A stretch of DNA of 64,000 nucleotides, from the NCBI GenBank assembly GCA_013397795.1, contig VZTJ01002530.1:974510-1038509 (forward strand), in the 5' to 3' direction. A program made the position numbers and the translations under genes. Under the pieces are notes generated by a model. It ran no database searches and was not told the DNA's origin. It saw only the letters and a list, made by a program, of their open reading frames with translations. Of the stretch, positions 26,701-41,700 are shown one piece after another; position 1 is the stretch's first letter, and every line of letters starts with the position of its first letter. This DNA comes from Orthonyx spaldingii. Lineage: Eukaryota > Chordata > Aves > Passeriformes > Orthonychidae.

Positions 26701-29700
26701 TTGACTTAATTTTTATGATTCGTGGCTTTAGTTAAGGCTATGTAGGTGACTTCAGGAAACCATCCTGAATGTTTATGGAACACTGGTACCAGCATTCTAA
26801 AGGAAAAAACAAAGAAAAATACAAGTAGGAAATAGCATTGCTGAATAATCACCTATTTACCTCAACGACTGTCCATTGTTCGACAACTATTGCATCATTT
26901 CCTTTCCTGTTAGAACCTGGAACCCCAGCACCTTCTTCTTCATAGATAAATAATCCTTCTAAAGATTTGGGCAAATAGTCCCCTGTGAACATGAAGTTTT
27001 AGGTTTATAGATTATCAAGATGTACACAGGATTTTTTTTCTCACTGAACAGTCCTCTAAAATAAAATTAAATGACTCAGCAAACTCAAATCTGTGGTTAT
27101 TTATGCATCTAGTTAAAACTTGGAGTTCACAAGTTAACTTATTATTAAAATCCCTTTTTTCCTATATAAATTGAACTATGAACTACTTTGTCAAAAGCAT
27201 TAACCCCTTCCATACTCCAACATGAATTCCAGTTTTCTGTATTCAACATACCCATGGCAGAGGACAGGCACAATCCTTTTTTTTCCCAACTTCAATATTG
27301 TCTTCCTGACAATAAGTGTGGCTTTTGGTGTGATGGGAGAGAGCATAAAAATGAGTGAACCATGAAGTGCAAAGCTTAACTACCACTACTTAAATACATA
27401 AATGGCCACAGGAAGAGCCTGAAACAAGTAATTGTAGGAGGATTCCTGATGGGAAGGAAGTTTCAGAGCACAGCTCCCTGACTCACATGTCAAAGCCTGG
27501 TAGCATCCGTTTGGCCTGAACTAAAGCTGTGCATCAAGTATTGGATCATTTTCTGGTTTTGCTTCTCCTAACAGCCTCTGGGAAGCCTTTTGTGAAGATT
27601 TACCTTGACAGCTGACTAACAAACTAAATTTGGACAGCAAAATTATGTAATTCTCAGAATACCAGCTTTAAATCTACTCCAATAATGGATGAGGTATGTT
27701 ATTACCTGGATATTAAGATGGGGGAGTTACTCGTGCAGAGAAGAGCAGACAGCTCTCTCTGTGGGGAATGGGAAGACTGCAAAACTGTTGTTGGACAACA
27801 GCTGCAAAGATTAATTTCAACAGCTGCTAAAACCACCCCTCAGTGAACTGTAACAGATCTCCACCAGAGAGTTCTTTTCCAGCTCTAAAAAAAATGTATA
27901 TTGAAAACTACAAGTCTGAATTCTCACCTCTCCTCCCCCGAAGGAAATTTGGTTCTTCTACTGACTTAGATAAATAAGAGTAAGTTTCAGAGCAAAAAAG
28001 TTGACTACAAACTGTGGCATTAGACTATTTATGTGCACAAAAGATACACTTTGAGAGGGACTAGCTGCCAAATTGTACAAGAAGTAAATCCACATTGATG
28101 AGCTTATGTGCCTCTGACAGTCACTAAATTTACTTTACTGCAGAGCTACAGAAACACAGTGCTTCACACTCAAAACCTTGGAGAGCAATGAAAACTGAAG
28201 AGCTGTAATTGGTGTCAGGCTTTTGTTTTTGAAGAATCATAAGTTAAATGGCAAAGATCTTGTATTTTACGTTTTTTTAAAATTTAAGGTCTTCAATAAT
28301 CCAAGTTTTGAAAGAGGATGATGAGTGCATATTATTTTAAATCAGAATTATCAGAAAAAAAGCATGACATAGTAAATATAACAATTACTCAAATAGACAG
28401 TAATTTTACCCTCCTCATATAATTCATGTAAGAAGCAAACAAAACAGACTTATGAAAGTCACTTCAATACATTATTATCTATTGCACTTGATAATCAGCC
28501 CAAGCATTGTAAAAACTGTTTAAGGTTCCCAGAATATTTTCAACAAGTATTAACATGACTCTTCTCCACTGCAACCCTGTATTTTGCTTGCTTCCACTGC
28601 AATAATTAATTCTAAAGGAACACCAACAACTTCCAACTTAGTACAAGCAAGACAGGTAGAAATGCAACCAAAACCAAAATATCACCTTAGTGAAGTATAA
28701 AGTGTAGGTTTTCTATTAAACAACATTTGTTACAATAGTTAATGGTTTTGGAATTTATTAATCATGTCAGTTTGACTTGGTCTGTACTCCTAGCACTAGG
28801 GTACTACCATTTTCTTCACTTTTTTTTCAAGTAATTGTACAACAGTAGCTACCTATTACTTTTTGCACACTTTTAACTTCTGCCTTTCAGACAAATTCAG
28901 TTCAAATGGAAATGAATCTCTCAATTATATATTTTACCAGCAACAGAGTTTTAGAGTTCTAAATACTTTTCAGCCCATTTTCTTTTCCTTGAAAAAGCAC
29001 AAACCAAAACAAAAGAACTAGCACAAAAGGTTTATTTTGTTATAAAGCATAAAGTTTCCTGCTTTGGAAATTGTCAATTTGATAAAGCAGAAATTTAAAT
29101 TACTCAGTCTGTTGTAAACTTGCAGAATCTGATACCTAAAAAGGAAATAATTTATTTTCTGGGCAGTTACAAATGTATCTCTATATTGACTCTCACATCA
29201 AGAAGCAAAATACGATCATAATTTTTTTCAAGTTACATAGTTCTATGTAAATAAGCAAAAGCTTCATGATATTCTGGGACAGTACTCACCTTTAGAAGTT
29301 TCCCAGTGTACAAAAGAATCAACTAAGGACAATCCTTGTTTATAATAAAATGTAGTTAATTCTAGCCAATCTGCTTCCAGTGTACTAACAACTGGCCCCT
29401 TTCTTGTTACTTTCATAGACAAAACACCTTCGTGGTAGGTCCAGCAGGTAGAATCATCATCAAAAACATTGAAGACTGTATACAGCTTGTCTAAGGAGAG
29501 AGAAAGGAAGAATGAACCTCAAAGACAGTGCTCCAAAATTAGTAATATTACTAATCTCTTATTTTAACATCATTTTCTAATTCTAAGCAACAGGTTTAAT
29601 AATTATTTCTTGATGTGGCGGCTCTGCTTAAGACCTAAACATACTCAGGACAAGGTGTGAGAGAAGGTACACTTTGGGATATGAGGAAAATGTGAGCTTA

Positions 29701-32700
29701 TTAAAGCTGGGCTGTCACTGGACTCTTCAAGTAGGTGGGGTCTGCATGAAGAAAACATACAAGGACTACGAAAAACCCAGTGGAAACAGGCTTAATTTCT
29801 GCCACTCATGGAACTTCTGTCTACAAATATTTGCAATTATAAAAGCAAAAGACAATTTTCTAAGTTTGCAGGTATAAGGAATGCCTTGTACACTATTCAT
29901 TTTTATGCATTGTCTTCTGAAGTTAAGGACCAGCGTAATCCGTTGCCTACTGGGATTTTCCCATAGTAACTGATGATCAGTGGAAGTCACGGATACAAAA
30001 CCAACATATCCTCAAATTGTTTTTCTGCCTAGGTATTAATACAGTGCTGTAACAAAACCACTCACAAACAAGCACTCATTAAAAATTAACAGATCCACAG
30101 TATTTTAGGAAATCACTGGTGCAAGTTATGAAATCCTAGCTATGGAAGTGTGTTCTACAAATACACTTGTGTGTCACTGGTGTGGAGAATTAACAAAGCA
30201 GTTGACCAGAAATATTCTCAGATTGCCTAATACTGCTGGGCAGCCTAAATCAATGCAAACCATCCCCTAAACATGGGCATTTCCACACTGTCAAAACAAA
30301 GGGATTCGCTTAGATGACCCCACTTAAGAAGCCAATCTCTCTAGGCTCCAGAAACAGAGAATTCCAAAGTAGGACTTGTACCCTAGGCAACCTGAATCAA
30401 TATCTGGAAGAACGCCCTCTCTCTTTTGAGAAGTGTTACTATACCCACTGCAGGCGACATCAGGTGCCTGGAATAAGGCAAATTCAGAACAAAATGTTGA
30501 ACTTTCAGCAAGAGATGACTCTTCCCACACAGTTTCATCACCTTCACAGGTGCTTATATTAGAATAGATGTGTTTATCCTGAGAAACATTAATTTCTTTT
30601 CCCATATATTGACGTGAGATCACTTATTGTTGAAAAAAAAAAAGTTTCCCAATACAACTATTCAATTCTTCATGTCTATCTGAAATTTACCTCTGCAAGC
30701 AAGGTATTATAGTCAAAATTCATTAGAATAGTTCAAAATACAACATAATAGTCAAAATTCATATGTTATAACCCCAAAATCTGTAACTTGGAGACAGTTT
30801 TGCCTCTTTTGAGCAGAGGTAAATGGAAGTGGCATACTGTAATAGCAGTACATACCTACACACATGTAAGACTGCCTTGGAAAATTCACATTAGTTTTTT
30901 TCAAAATCATGGTTACATAAAACATAGACCAAGAAAGGTGGCTAAGTTTCCAGAAGTTTTATCTTATGAACTCCAATGATTTTCTATTTGACTTGTGTAG
31001 AGAAGCCTGGCATATCCTTGCCAAAGCTTTTTGAAAAGTTCCTGAGAACACTGCACGTAGGGGATGCACTGGCTGCTGATATTTCTGGTCACACCACTCT
31101 GCACAAACAATGCTCCTGAACAGAACCAAGAGTCTTTCAATTCTTCCTTGCAGGACTTCTATTCTGCTATATATAGCAAGCCCACGTATTTGAAGGAGAA
31201 CTGCTTTTACTCAAGTGTTAAAAATAAGAGGGACATTGATTATTTCAGTGCTTAGAGTCATTGTTCTCACAGTCTACAAACTGGAGAGGCTGCTTTAACA
31301 GGAAAGTGAAATGTTGCTTTTGAGAGCAATTAAAACATGTCTGGCTCATCAGGGAAGAACCTATGATGTCAAAATGCAGCCTGACATGAAAGTTTCATGC
31401 TGCCTGCTTTCCACACAATACTGTCTTGCATTAGTTCTCATACTCAGATTACTTCTTCCTTTTTACCTTCTCTTCTTAGCAGCCAGGAGGCCTTAAGGTT
31501 TCAGTACCAGAAGTCAATGTTTCAGGCTATTTTTCACACAGACTACACCAAGCACCTCCTTCTACTAAGTTGCCTATCATAGCACCAGTATTTTTTCAAT
31601 TATGCGTTTCCTTCCTAGACTTCTAATGCTTACCTTTCTCCAATAAATTCATTTTGTAACAAATATTGTCTTTGATTTCATGGTCAATGCATTAATTTAA
31701 GTGATCTCTTTCAGGACCCTTCTTGAAGGCACGTTAACCAGAAAGAATCCATTATGAACGGATATATTTGCTGCACATTATGTGAGTTGCCTGGAAGCAT
31801 GTAAAATTACGGCTCTAGCTGGAAGGCGCTCTCTTTGTTGTCAGCTTTGAAACAGGCACAACTGGAATCACAACATCTACTTGGCAATCATGAGAAGTTT
31901 ATAATTTAAGTAAAACTACATGTGCATTGCAGAAAATATTTTATAACAATTGCATCTTTCTAAAAGAAAGGATTTTTACTGCCACATGTTTGTTATACAC
32001 ATCAAGCAAAAAACCTGTGTGTGCCACATTTCAAGTCACAATTACACCATGGCTGATTTTCAGGGGTTTGTTTGTGGCTTTCTCTTTTTCTTTAAATTGC
32101 AAACTAGAATTCTGAGAGTACATCTATAATACTCTATATAAAAACTGAAACATCATTTTAATGTATTACCACAGCTCACATACATAAAGTAGAAGGTAAA
32201 TATTCCTTCTGCTTTTCTTTTAGTGGCAACTTTTTTAGAAATATGTATGCATTTACATATGCGTATGTAGAGGCATCTTCCAAAACCAGTATTTGATACA
32301 ACAGAAAATGCTGTTCTTCTATTTTTCCCAACACCTCAACCACTCAGTGACATATCTTATTTCTGCAACAAACAAGTAGCATTTATTACCATCTCCTTTT
32401 CGTGGTTTAGAAGGGCTGACTTCTTTTCCAAACTGGAAATCTGAATCCTCTAAAAGTCTGCTTTCTCCATGCATTTCCTCCTCTATCCCACTCTCAGATG
32501 AGTGACCACTCAATGTCCCTTCATTCCAGTTTTTATAGTTTTCATCAAAGTTTCCTCTTCTGTGTTCCCTATTTCTTCTGCCCAGCGTTGATTCCAGCTC
32601 TGCACTTCCATCTGTGCTTGTTCCATTACAGGCTTTAGGCTGAGGAAAATGTTGTGTTACAAATCCCACAAACTTCTTTCCTCTTTTAGCAGCTTCATTA

Positions 32701-35700
32701 ACCTGCAATACAATATAAAATTAGCTGAAAAGTCATTTTAGAATTGCATGGAGCTCTTCCTTCTTTAAAACTTGTACATACATGAACTGCTTTACTAAAC
32801 TGCTCAACACATAAAGGCATAACACGGAAGGGTGACTTGTTTTTGATGCTGCCCCTGCTTCAAAGTAAATGGAAATTTTCCAGCACATCTTTGGAGTCAA
32901 GCCAAGAAAGGTGGCCAACACTGGTACTGACTTCAGAGTATACAAACTCCCTACATTTAGAAGAAACTCAAAGTATTTTATTTACTGTGTTGTATTGATA
33001 AGCACTACAGTAGAGTAAAAAACAGTATTTCTGTAAATATGTGATGGCAGTCATACTAAAAATACTGACTTGCAATACTATAGAAATATCTGTCTTGTGC
33101 CATGAGTCATTATGCCCTGGTTCCCTTGGGGGCTACTCAGCTTCATTATTACTGAGAATAGTGGAGGAACAGAGAAAGGAGGGAGCTAGAAGTAATTGAA
33201 AATCCTCTTAACTCTTTCAGGCAATGATGTGTTTTTCTCTGCACTGAAGTCTCAGTACACAACTGTAACATCTCTGCCACCTGTGGGATATGTCTGTTCT
33301 TGGAGGTGGTTTTTTTCCCCTGGGTTAAGGAATGCTACCATTTAGGAAGGTGACCCCACTGACATCCTGTACTACAAACTCCCCTGTGAAGTAAAGTCTT
33401 CCCAGGTAAATACAGAAGCCTCAGCTCAGAAAGAAGACATCACTTGGGAAGTACTGGATTAAGTGAGGGCAGAAAGGGAAGGATCTGTGTTCAGTTTATT
33501 CACAAACTACTAATCACCACAATGAGTAAAAATCAAATGACTAGTGGTACTGCAATCCCTTTTTAGTATCATCATAGTGACACTTCTGTCTATCTACTGC
33601 CATTATTTATGTACAGCAAAGATACAATATGCCGATCACTGTGAAGCTGCTGCTTCAAGAACAACCAAAACAGTTTTAAATTTAACAAGCAACAGAGAAA
33701 AACAGGCAATATGATAATCTTTTTGCAGAAATGCCACAAAGTCTTACTGTTTCAGATCTTCAAAAAAAAAAAGGTACTAAGATTTTACTGGATTAATGGC
33801 TCTGTGTTTTTAAAATTGAGAGCATTTTAAAATCAAATTATTCTCACATACTACTTCTGTAACAGATATGCTTCCAAGACTCCATCACTGCTCATTTCAA
33901 GTGTGTTTTTCCTTCTAATCTTTGTCTGGTACACTACATCACCAACCTGGAAACAGGTACATATGTTATAAATGCGTAACAATCACACCTTAAATTCAAA
34001 ACACCTGGCAAAGTCAAAACAAGCCATTTAGAAAATATAAACCACTCTTAAAATTTCAAAGATCATTAAAGACTTCCAATATGCTTTTTCCCCTACTAAC
34101 TTCCTTGGCAACTAACGTAAAAGATATCACTAACTCTTGTAATAACAATAGCTTCCTGTTTCAGCAAGTCTTCCATTCTGCAGAGGAAGTTAAACACAAA
34201 AAGAACCAGAACTATAGCTTGCATTCCAGTAGAAGTTTACTTGAACTATACAATGTTTTCAAAAGCTGTGCCAAGTAAATATTTAGTATAGTTCTTATAC
34301 ATGTCATATTTTTTGTTAAAGAATAAAAAACATTTCTTCTTAGGTACTTAACTCAGAAAAACATAAAACATCAGATGTCATACAAGCATTTTATAAAGCA
34401 TGACCGAGCTTGGGCCTGATTCTGCTTTCAGTACTGTAAGCAGCCAGACTTTCAAAGCTTTACAGGGATACCAAGTCTACATTAAAAAAGTAACTCTTTT
34501 CTCACTTTGAGAACAGCTTTGTAGCTTCTATAAAATAAACACAAACCTAAAAACACAACCACTGAATATAGCTTACGTGTATGATAGAAATTAAAATGTG
34601 AAGAGAAGTTGGAAAAAACCTCCATTACCTTTTCTAGCAGTTCTTTCACGACTTCATTTGTCAGTGTTTCATATGTTAAAGGACATTCCTCAATCACCAG
34701 CCTGGGGTGCCTTTGTCCTCTGGGTGCTGCATGCTTCTGGCTAGAACACATGAAGAAAGCAGTCTTTGTCAGGAGTTCGCTGCTAACTTGAGGAAGTGCT
34801 TACATACAGCGTTCTTTTCTTTTGGAGTAGTTATGAATGAAATCCTGACAATGCTTCTTCATACTTTTTAGAACTCAGTGGGTTTTAGTGTTTTCTCTTT
34901 CTCACACAAAGTGGCAGGTAGTATGTGTTTCAATGCCAGGGTAAGAATATTAATATTTAACAGGAATTTCATCTGAAGACCACGCAGAGAGATATTTTGG
35001 AAATTGAGGTTTACTGACAAACAGCTCTGCCTTTGTAATAAAGAAATGTAAAAATCTCTGATAACACAAAATGCACAAATTTAAACTATAAATTCAGTAA
35101 TCACACAGCAGGTTCAGTTTTGTAGAAAACACACTGTGAATAGAAATGGTCCTTTTGCATTGTTAACATCCTGCTACTTAGTTTTTGTAACTAAAACAGA
35201 GCAGGAGCTATTAAATGAAACAGTATAGGCAAATACTAGAAATACAATGCAAAAACATTTACTGAGGATTAAATAATGTGTAAATCTCTCATATTTAATC
35301 TGACAAAGTCTAACTTCCATTTAAAGTTATAGAATAGTACTCATTTTATCTAAAGCCAGTTGTGTTATTAGTCAGACAATATTCAATTATGCCAATTATA
35401 TAATGGGATTTTATTTGATGCTTCCTTCATATAGTAACTTCATTTAGAAAACAACATCAATGAGACATATTTAAATATAAAAGGTTACTTTCCAAGCAGT
35501 AGTTGGAGAAGGTGTATTTGCCTCCAGCAAAACCAACCTTGGTACATTAGGGCACCTGGGAAAGAAACTGGGAGCCTACACGTTTCACACATGGCCTACA
35601 GAGCCTCCTCCTTCACCCATTCAAGGGCCTAAAGGTTCAAACAACAACTTCCTAAGGATGCCACATCTACAGGGATAAGGCAAATTGTGGGAGCTGTGTG

Positions 35701-38700
35701 CTGGCAGTGTCAGCTCTTGGAAGCCTCAGCTCCAGAGGAAGCATTCTGCTTTCTTACTCAACCTTTTGCCCACAGGAACAGCATTTACCTTGTTTGCAGA
35801 TGAATTTATAAATGTGAAGTTATATGAGCAGCAAATAGTCTGGACAATGCTTGTTTAATCAAGGGTTTAAGAATTTCTCTCAAATTAATGTTTTACAAAA
35901 GGATTACTGGAGTGGCAGGGAAGCAGCTTCCAATTCACACCTTTCCAGTCCTCAAATAAAGGCAAGAAACTTTGCACATCACATAAGGACTCAGGACAGA
36001 ACAGGAAGCTTGACAGCTTTTGATGCAGTAAGAAATCCACTTTTTTAGTTATTCAAAGTAAGAACAAGAGGTTATCTTCTTTGCATTCAAAGGAACTAAT
36101 GGTAACATTGCTTTCTACATGTGCTTTAGGATTACATGGTGATGACAATGCAGTAAAAACAGGAGTAATAAACAAAACCATGGATCTGGAATATAAATAA
36201 GCTCTTGCCTCTCTCTGTGTCAAAACCAAGCTTTCGTATGACCTTTGATTCAGAATGATGATTTCCTTCTTAATAAGAAAAACCCCCAAACTATCCCTGA
36301 TAAATTAATTCACAAACTATGTCATTTTTCCCTGGGCAAAGACAAAAGTTTTGAAAACCAAGAAAAAGTAGGCATGAGATAGTTTAAAGCACCTTAACAC
36401 TCTTCTAGTATTTTGGTTCATCTTTTACTTGCTGCAAGTTCTAGGACAGATGACATTACACTTTGGATTTTCATTAGGACATTTACTAAGACAAAGCAAA
36501 CATTAGCCTATTGTGTGCTTAGCATGAAAAATGTTAACTTGCCAATCTGAGGTGCCCATTTCAAATTGATAAGTTATGAATGTTGAGCAATCCCACTCAC
36601 AAATGGCTTAAGTAAAGGCTCAGTGTATTCCAATTATTTCACTGTTACCTCAGTTTTAACCGTGAAAGTACCACTCGATACATGTGACTTGCAGGCAAGT
36701 TCCTTCTCCGTCCAATTGGCAGCATAATGGGATGAACAGCTCCTACCACATATCCTTTGCTGTAATATTCTTCCACCCGAGATGTTATATCCAACACAGA
36801 ACTGATCTTGATCACTTCTGGATTTGAGGAAGCTAAAAAGCATTGAAAGCAGAAGAAGAGCACATGATACTGTGTATGTCTATAAACATTTTGGGTGAGA
36901 TCCTTTTATGTAAACCACACAAAACCTATCCCCAGGCATTTATTAAAAAACTACAGTTCTATTTATACAAGAAAAAGCAGACTCATGGATGATTAAACAC
37001 TATTCAACTACTTCAAGTACCTATTTTTACAACTTAGTATCATCTATTTTTAACTTGGCAACATCTTCTCTTTGATCTAGGTCTGCCAAGCTGATTTAAA
37101 AGCCGTGTTAACATCTAAACAAGCAATAGGGCTGAACTTCACAAAGCAACTATTTTGTCTAGCCAAAGCCTCAAACATATTGAAGCAGCATCCCTCAACC
37201 CTAGTTTTGATGTAAATTCCCATATAACAGATTTAAGTCTACAACAACTGATTTGTTTCTATTAATTCTTTTTCCCTTGGAAGTGATCTGTGGAGTATCA
37301 GTTGACACTTTGACACAGTCCCAATTCCTTTTTTCAACAGACCTAAGTACATATCACCTAAGTGAGCTTGTGGTGTCACTGATTTCTAAGGAGGGGCCCT
37401 CTCATGTGCAGGCATTTTGCATCAATAGGCAGCACCTGGATAATACATCACTATTAGGGAAAGCTACAGAGATAAAGGGAAAACTTTTTGGAGAACCTTT
37501 TTTGAATGGTCCACAGCTTTACCAGAGAGAAAAGAAAGACTCTACACTGGTAACAGATTATATATTCTGCTACAAGTCAGTCTGATGGGTCAGTAATTCC
37601 TGTTCCTCTCAAGTACAACTGGAACTGTAGATGCTCTCAGAAAGCAGGAAATCAATACTCATACACAAACAGTAGCAGAACAGTAATTACACCAGCACAG
37701 ATTTGCCAAAGCTTTCATCCTCTGCAGTTATGAGCTCTGGTAACAAACCAGCTTGGCTTGAAATCTGCTGGTCTATTGGTGACCCCTGCTTCACGCAGCC
37801 TACTTGTCTGGATTCTCATGGGTCACTCTTTGCAGGACTTTCCATGCATTAAGACCAGTGCTTATCTGCATTAAAAGATGTCTCAATCAAAATTAAGCGA
37901 ACGTGCAACACTTTTTCCAAGATACAAACAACTTTAACATGCTGCTCTGAACACTTTCTTTCAAACCACACAATTGAAAAGAATTAAATACTCTAATTCT
38001 CCTTTGATTCTGTAATTTAAAATAAGTATAAAAAAGAATAAATGCAATTACATAAATCTCTTATCACTTTGTTGAGTTAATTTCATGTTCCTACTTAATC
38101 TTGTCTACCTGCACTATAGTGCAGGTTGGCAATAGCAAGAAATTCGAGGACCTAAGATGCAGCAAGTCACAAAGTCTATCCTACTGTCTTAAAACTATCA
38201 TAAACCAGAGATATGACTCTTTAATTTGCTCAAATGTTTTATTCTAATAAACTGAATTAGAACTCTGCTGATTCATAAGTGGTGTTCTGTAAAACCTCTC
38301 TATACTGCTTTCCCACAATAAAATGAGGATAATATTGACATGCATACACATTATGGAGGGCTTTAAAATAAAGACCACAAAAACCCCACAAACGATCAGA
38401 AACTGTATTTTACAACACTCAAATGTTTTTTAATACCAATTTCTACTAAAGGGACAAAGGAATGGAGGCCTACTTGGCTTTTCTGAGCTGTTGAGGCTCT
38501 TACAGGGACAAGCAATCAAGAGGAACCAGAACAATTTATACTGTAGGAAATGCACACTACCAAAAACTATCACCAACATACATCCTGATGGTGTATTGCT
38601 GATAACTAGCAAATTCAACCTATTAAACTAAGCTGTCATTCCTTCTCAGTCATAAGGACAGGGCTGTTGCACTTCTTTAAGCAAGCAGTGTATCACAGTT

Positions 38701-41700
38701 TCCCTTTTGTAAACAGGTGATATTTTGTCATTAGTAATACCTCCATCCCCTGATTCCACTGGTAAATCCAAGAAATCCATGTAATGAAAAATAACTGCTC
38801 CATAGCCCACAAGCCAAAAAAGCAGCAATGATGCAATATGATGATGACCTCACTGATTTTACAAATGTCTTTAACCCTTGTTCATAAAAAAAAATCCTTC
38901 CTGATGTGTTCTCAACAGGTAGCAAAAATACTGTACCAGTAACAACTCCAGCTAACTTGCTAGCTGCATAGTAAGCCTCAGACGCAGGATACTGAAGATG
39001 ATGACAAAACAGCTATTTCATACAAATTCATATTGGTATTCAGAGTGACAAGAACTCGATAGCATATCATCTTAGCAGGCTGCATCAGTATTTCTTCTTT
39101 TCCCTAACAGGAGGGTTGTGGATAAAGCATAAGCATTCTGTTTAGTAGAAATATATAAACTATCCCTACTTTCTGGTAAAACTGACTTCAAGAAATAGCA
39201 GCTCTTCTTGTTATTGGGATATGCCTCATGACTGAGACCTTGGAATTTGTAATAACTGACAGGCATTTAAAATTACACTTCAGAGTCCACTGCTCCCTTT
39301 TCTTTGTACTATTCAGTTCTACTAAAATAAAAGATGGTCTGTAATTTTCTTGTTTGGGATTCTCCTGATGCGACTCATCCTCCATGGAACTCAAAGCTAA
39401 TTTTTACAGTAGGGATGGGAGCATTTTGGGGACCAGGAGGAGAGAAGGCAAGGTTCAGTGCACAGCTAATAACTAGTTAAGATGCACAGGGACTGCAGCC
39501 AGCAAATTTAGACTACAGTATGGTTGACCTAATCTGCATCACAGCTTGGGATAAGATCAGGGACTGCTGAAAGTTTGCCCAGCAGGCTCATTTTGACTTC
39601 ACATAGCATATACCTGATAAAGCACAGAATAAACCATATTGAATTGAAATAGCAAATTTGTGTTTGCTGTACTTTTATCTCAATGCAGGACATAGTTCTG
39701 TAAGATCTTAAAAGATTATTAAGTGCAGATTTTCTGTTTTACTTGGTGCCAGATCCAGTGGCAAGAAATCACTTGGGCACACAGAAATCTCCTGTGTAGG
39801 GGAAGACCTTGATGTGGAAATTAGCAAAGCAGAATGAGTGCCATAAATACACGACAACTTGACAGCAGAGCAAAAACTTTAGTCTGAAGTGATAAAGGGC
39901 TCTCAGTTTCATTCAGACAAAGGATATTCAAATAGCAACAACTATATCAACAAGTTGACTGAAGAAGGAAAAAAGAAAAAAGCTCAATATATTCTCCACA
40001 CTACTTTAGAGCCAATCCCCACATTTCAGAAACGAACAGAATTTAAAAATGCCTCCAAGATAGTATATATATACACCATGGGGTTTTTTTCTGTACTCAC
40101 CTTAGCTCTAAAAAATAGAGACTTCAAAGAAAAAATATTTTAAGGCCATAAACATGCATAACTAGAACCATTCAAAAGAAAGATATCTGTGTTCACAAAT
40201 CCCCTTACTTCCAGTTAGAAACCTAAAAAAGCATTAGGCAACTGAAACTGATCTCAGTTATTTAACATTCATAATTTTACTAAAGCTAAGCAATTCTGAA
40301 TATCAGACAAAACAGGAGAAAATGAGTCTTTACTGATGTACTGCTAGGTTATTAAAACAGAGATACACCTTTATTTGCACTTGTTTGATGGACTTTTACT
40401 TAGTCACAACCACCTTTGCAATAAATAATTCATACAACACTTCTAGAAACTGTAACTTGAAAACACAGCAAAGCTATCCAGGACAGAGGCTATTTAAGAA
40501 CACTAAATGCTCTTCAGTTTGCAAAAAAATTATCCTTTCTACTATCAGTAGATTAGTAGGTAATCCATGTATGCATTATGCAGCCTAGCTTTATTTCCAA
40601 CATCTTACCACTACTACTTACTCAACAGTCTTGTTTCTTCACAAGGAACAAGCCAGTGAGAAACTTTTTGTGTAAATAAACAGAACACAGATTTCCAATA
40701 CTATAACCTGGCAGAATGTATCTTCTATTAGTATCTTGCAGTTTTTTAAGTGAAAAGATTCCTGTCTTTTAAATAAAAATATTACAACAGTTAAACTAAT
40801 CAGAAGTCAAGTTGTGTTTATGAAAAAGATCCTGTAATTGCAGTAAGACCAGCAATTACACTGTCTCCCTTTATCCAACCCTTCTAGTAACAGCATTTAC
40901 TTCAAATCCTTGTTATTAACCATTTCCAGTAGATTGGGTTGCTATGAAATGCAAGTTACTATAAAGTGACTGTAAAACTGAGCTGTCTGTACTCTGAGAG
41001 CAGCCATCTGGGCTTGTTTATGTTTTCAACTTTGTGGAACAGGGAGTTGCTCTGTTTGAGATGGGACACCCTCGGGAAGGAAGTATCCCACAGAGCACTG
41101 TCTGCCTCTAGCTATGCATACAGATTTTGTTTCATTTCAGTCACACTTTCAAAAGACTATTCAACAGCTACAAGTAAAGCACTTGGAAAAAACAGTAAGA
41201 CAAAACTCAGACTCTTATAGAAAGATCTACCAAGAGACTGCGGTGGGCGTAAGAGGGGAAGTTACTCCTGATACACAACTAAGGAACAGACTTACTTCTG
41301 CATAAAGTAACAAGGACAATGACAGCCTGTTTTCAGAAGCTGAGTGCATTTAAAAAATTGTTATTCAATTAAGGCTCAGGCACAGTGTATTTTCTGAACT
41401 GTCACACTGAATTCAGACAACCATTATTCAAAGTGAGTACGGATGGCAGTATCTGACTCACAGGAAACTAGGAAAAATCTCTAACAGTTTTTAGCCAGCT
41501 TCCTTAGAGAGGACAGTTGTATAATTTGGAGGGTTTAGTTGTTAAAAATACTTCAGCAGTTTCCATTGTAATTTTATACAAGTAAGAACCTTCGTCATGA
41601 TTTGTGTTTCAAAATAAAAGTCTTACATTTTGGCTAGCTTTGATAAAAGTGCCTAAGATTTACTGTAAGTCAAACAAGACAAAAATAAGTTAAATCCTGT

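Noticed and set aside
30711..30766. TAGTCAAAATTCAT repeated twice about 40 bases apart
   Set aside because: It is too short and AT-rich to distinguish from chance, and there is no regular spacing as in a CRISPR array.
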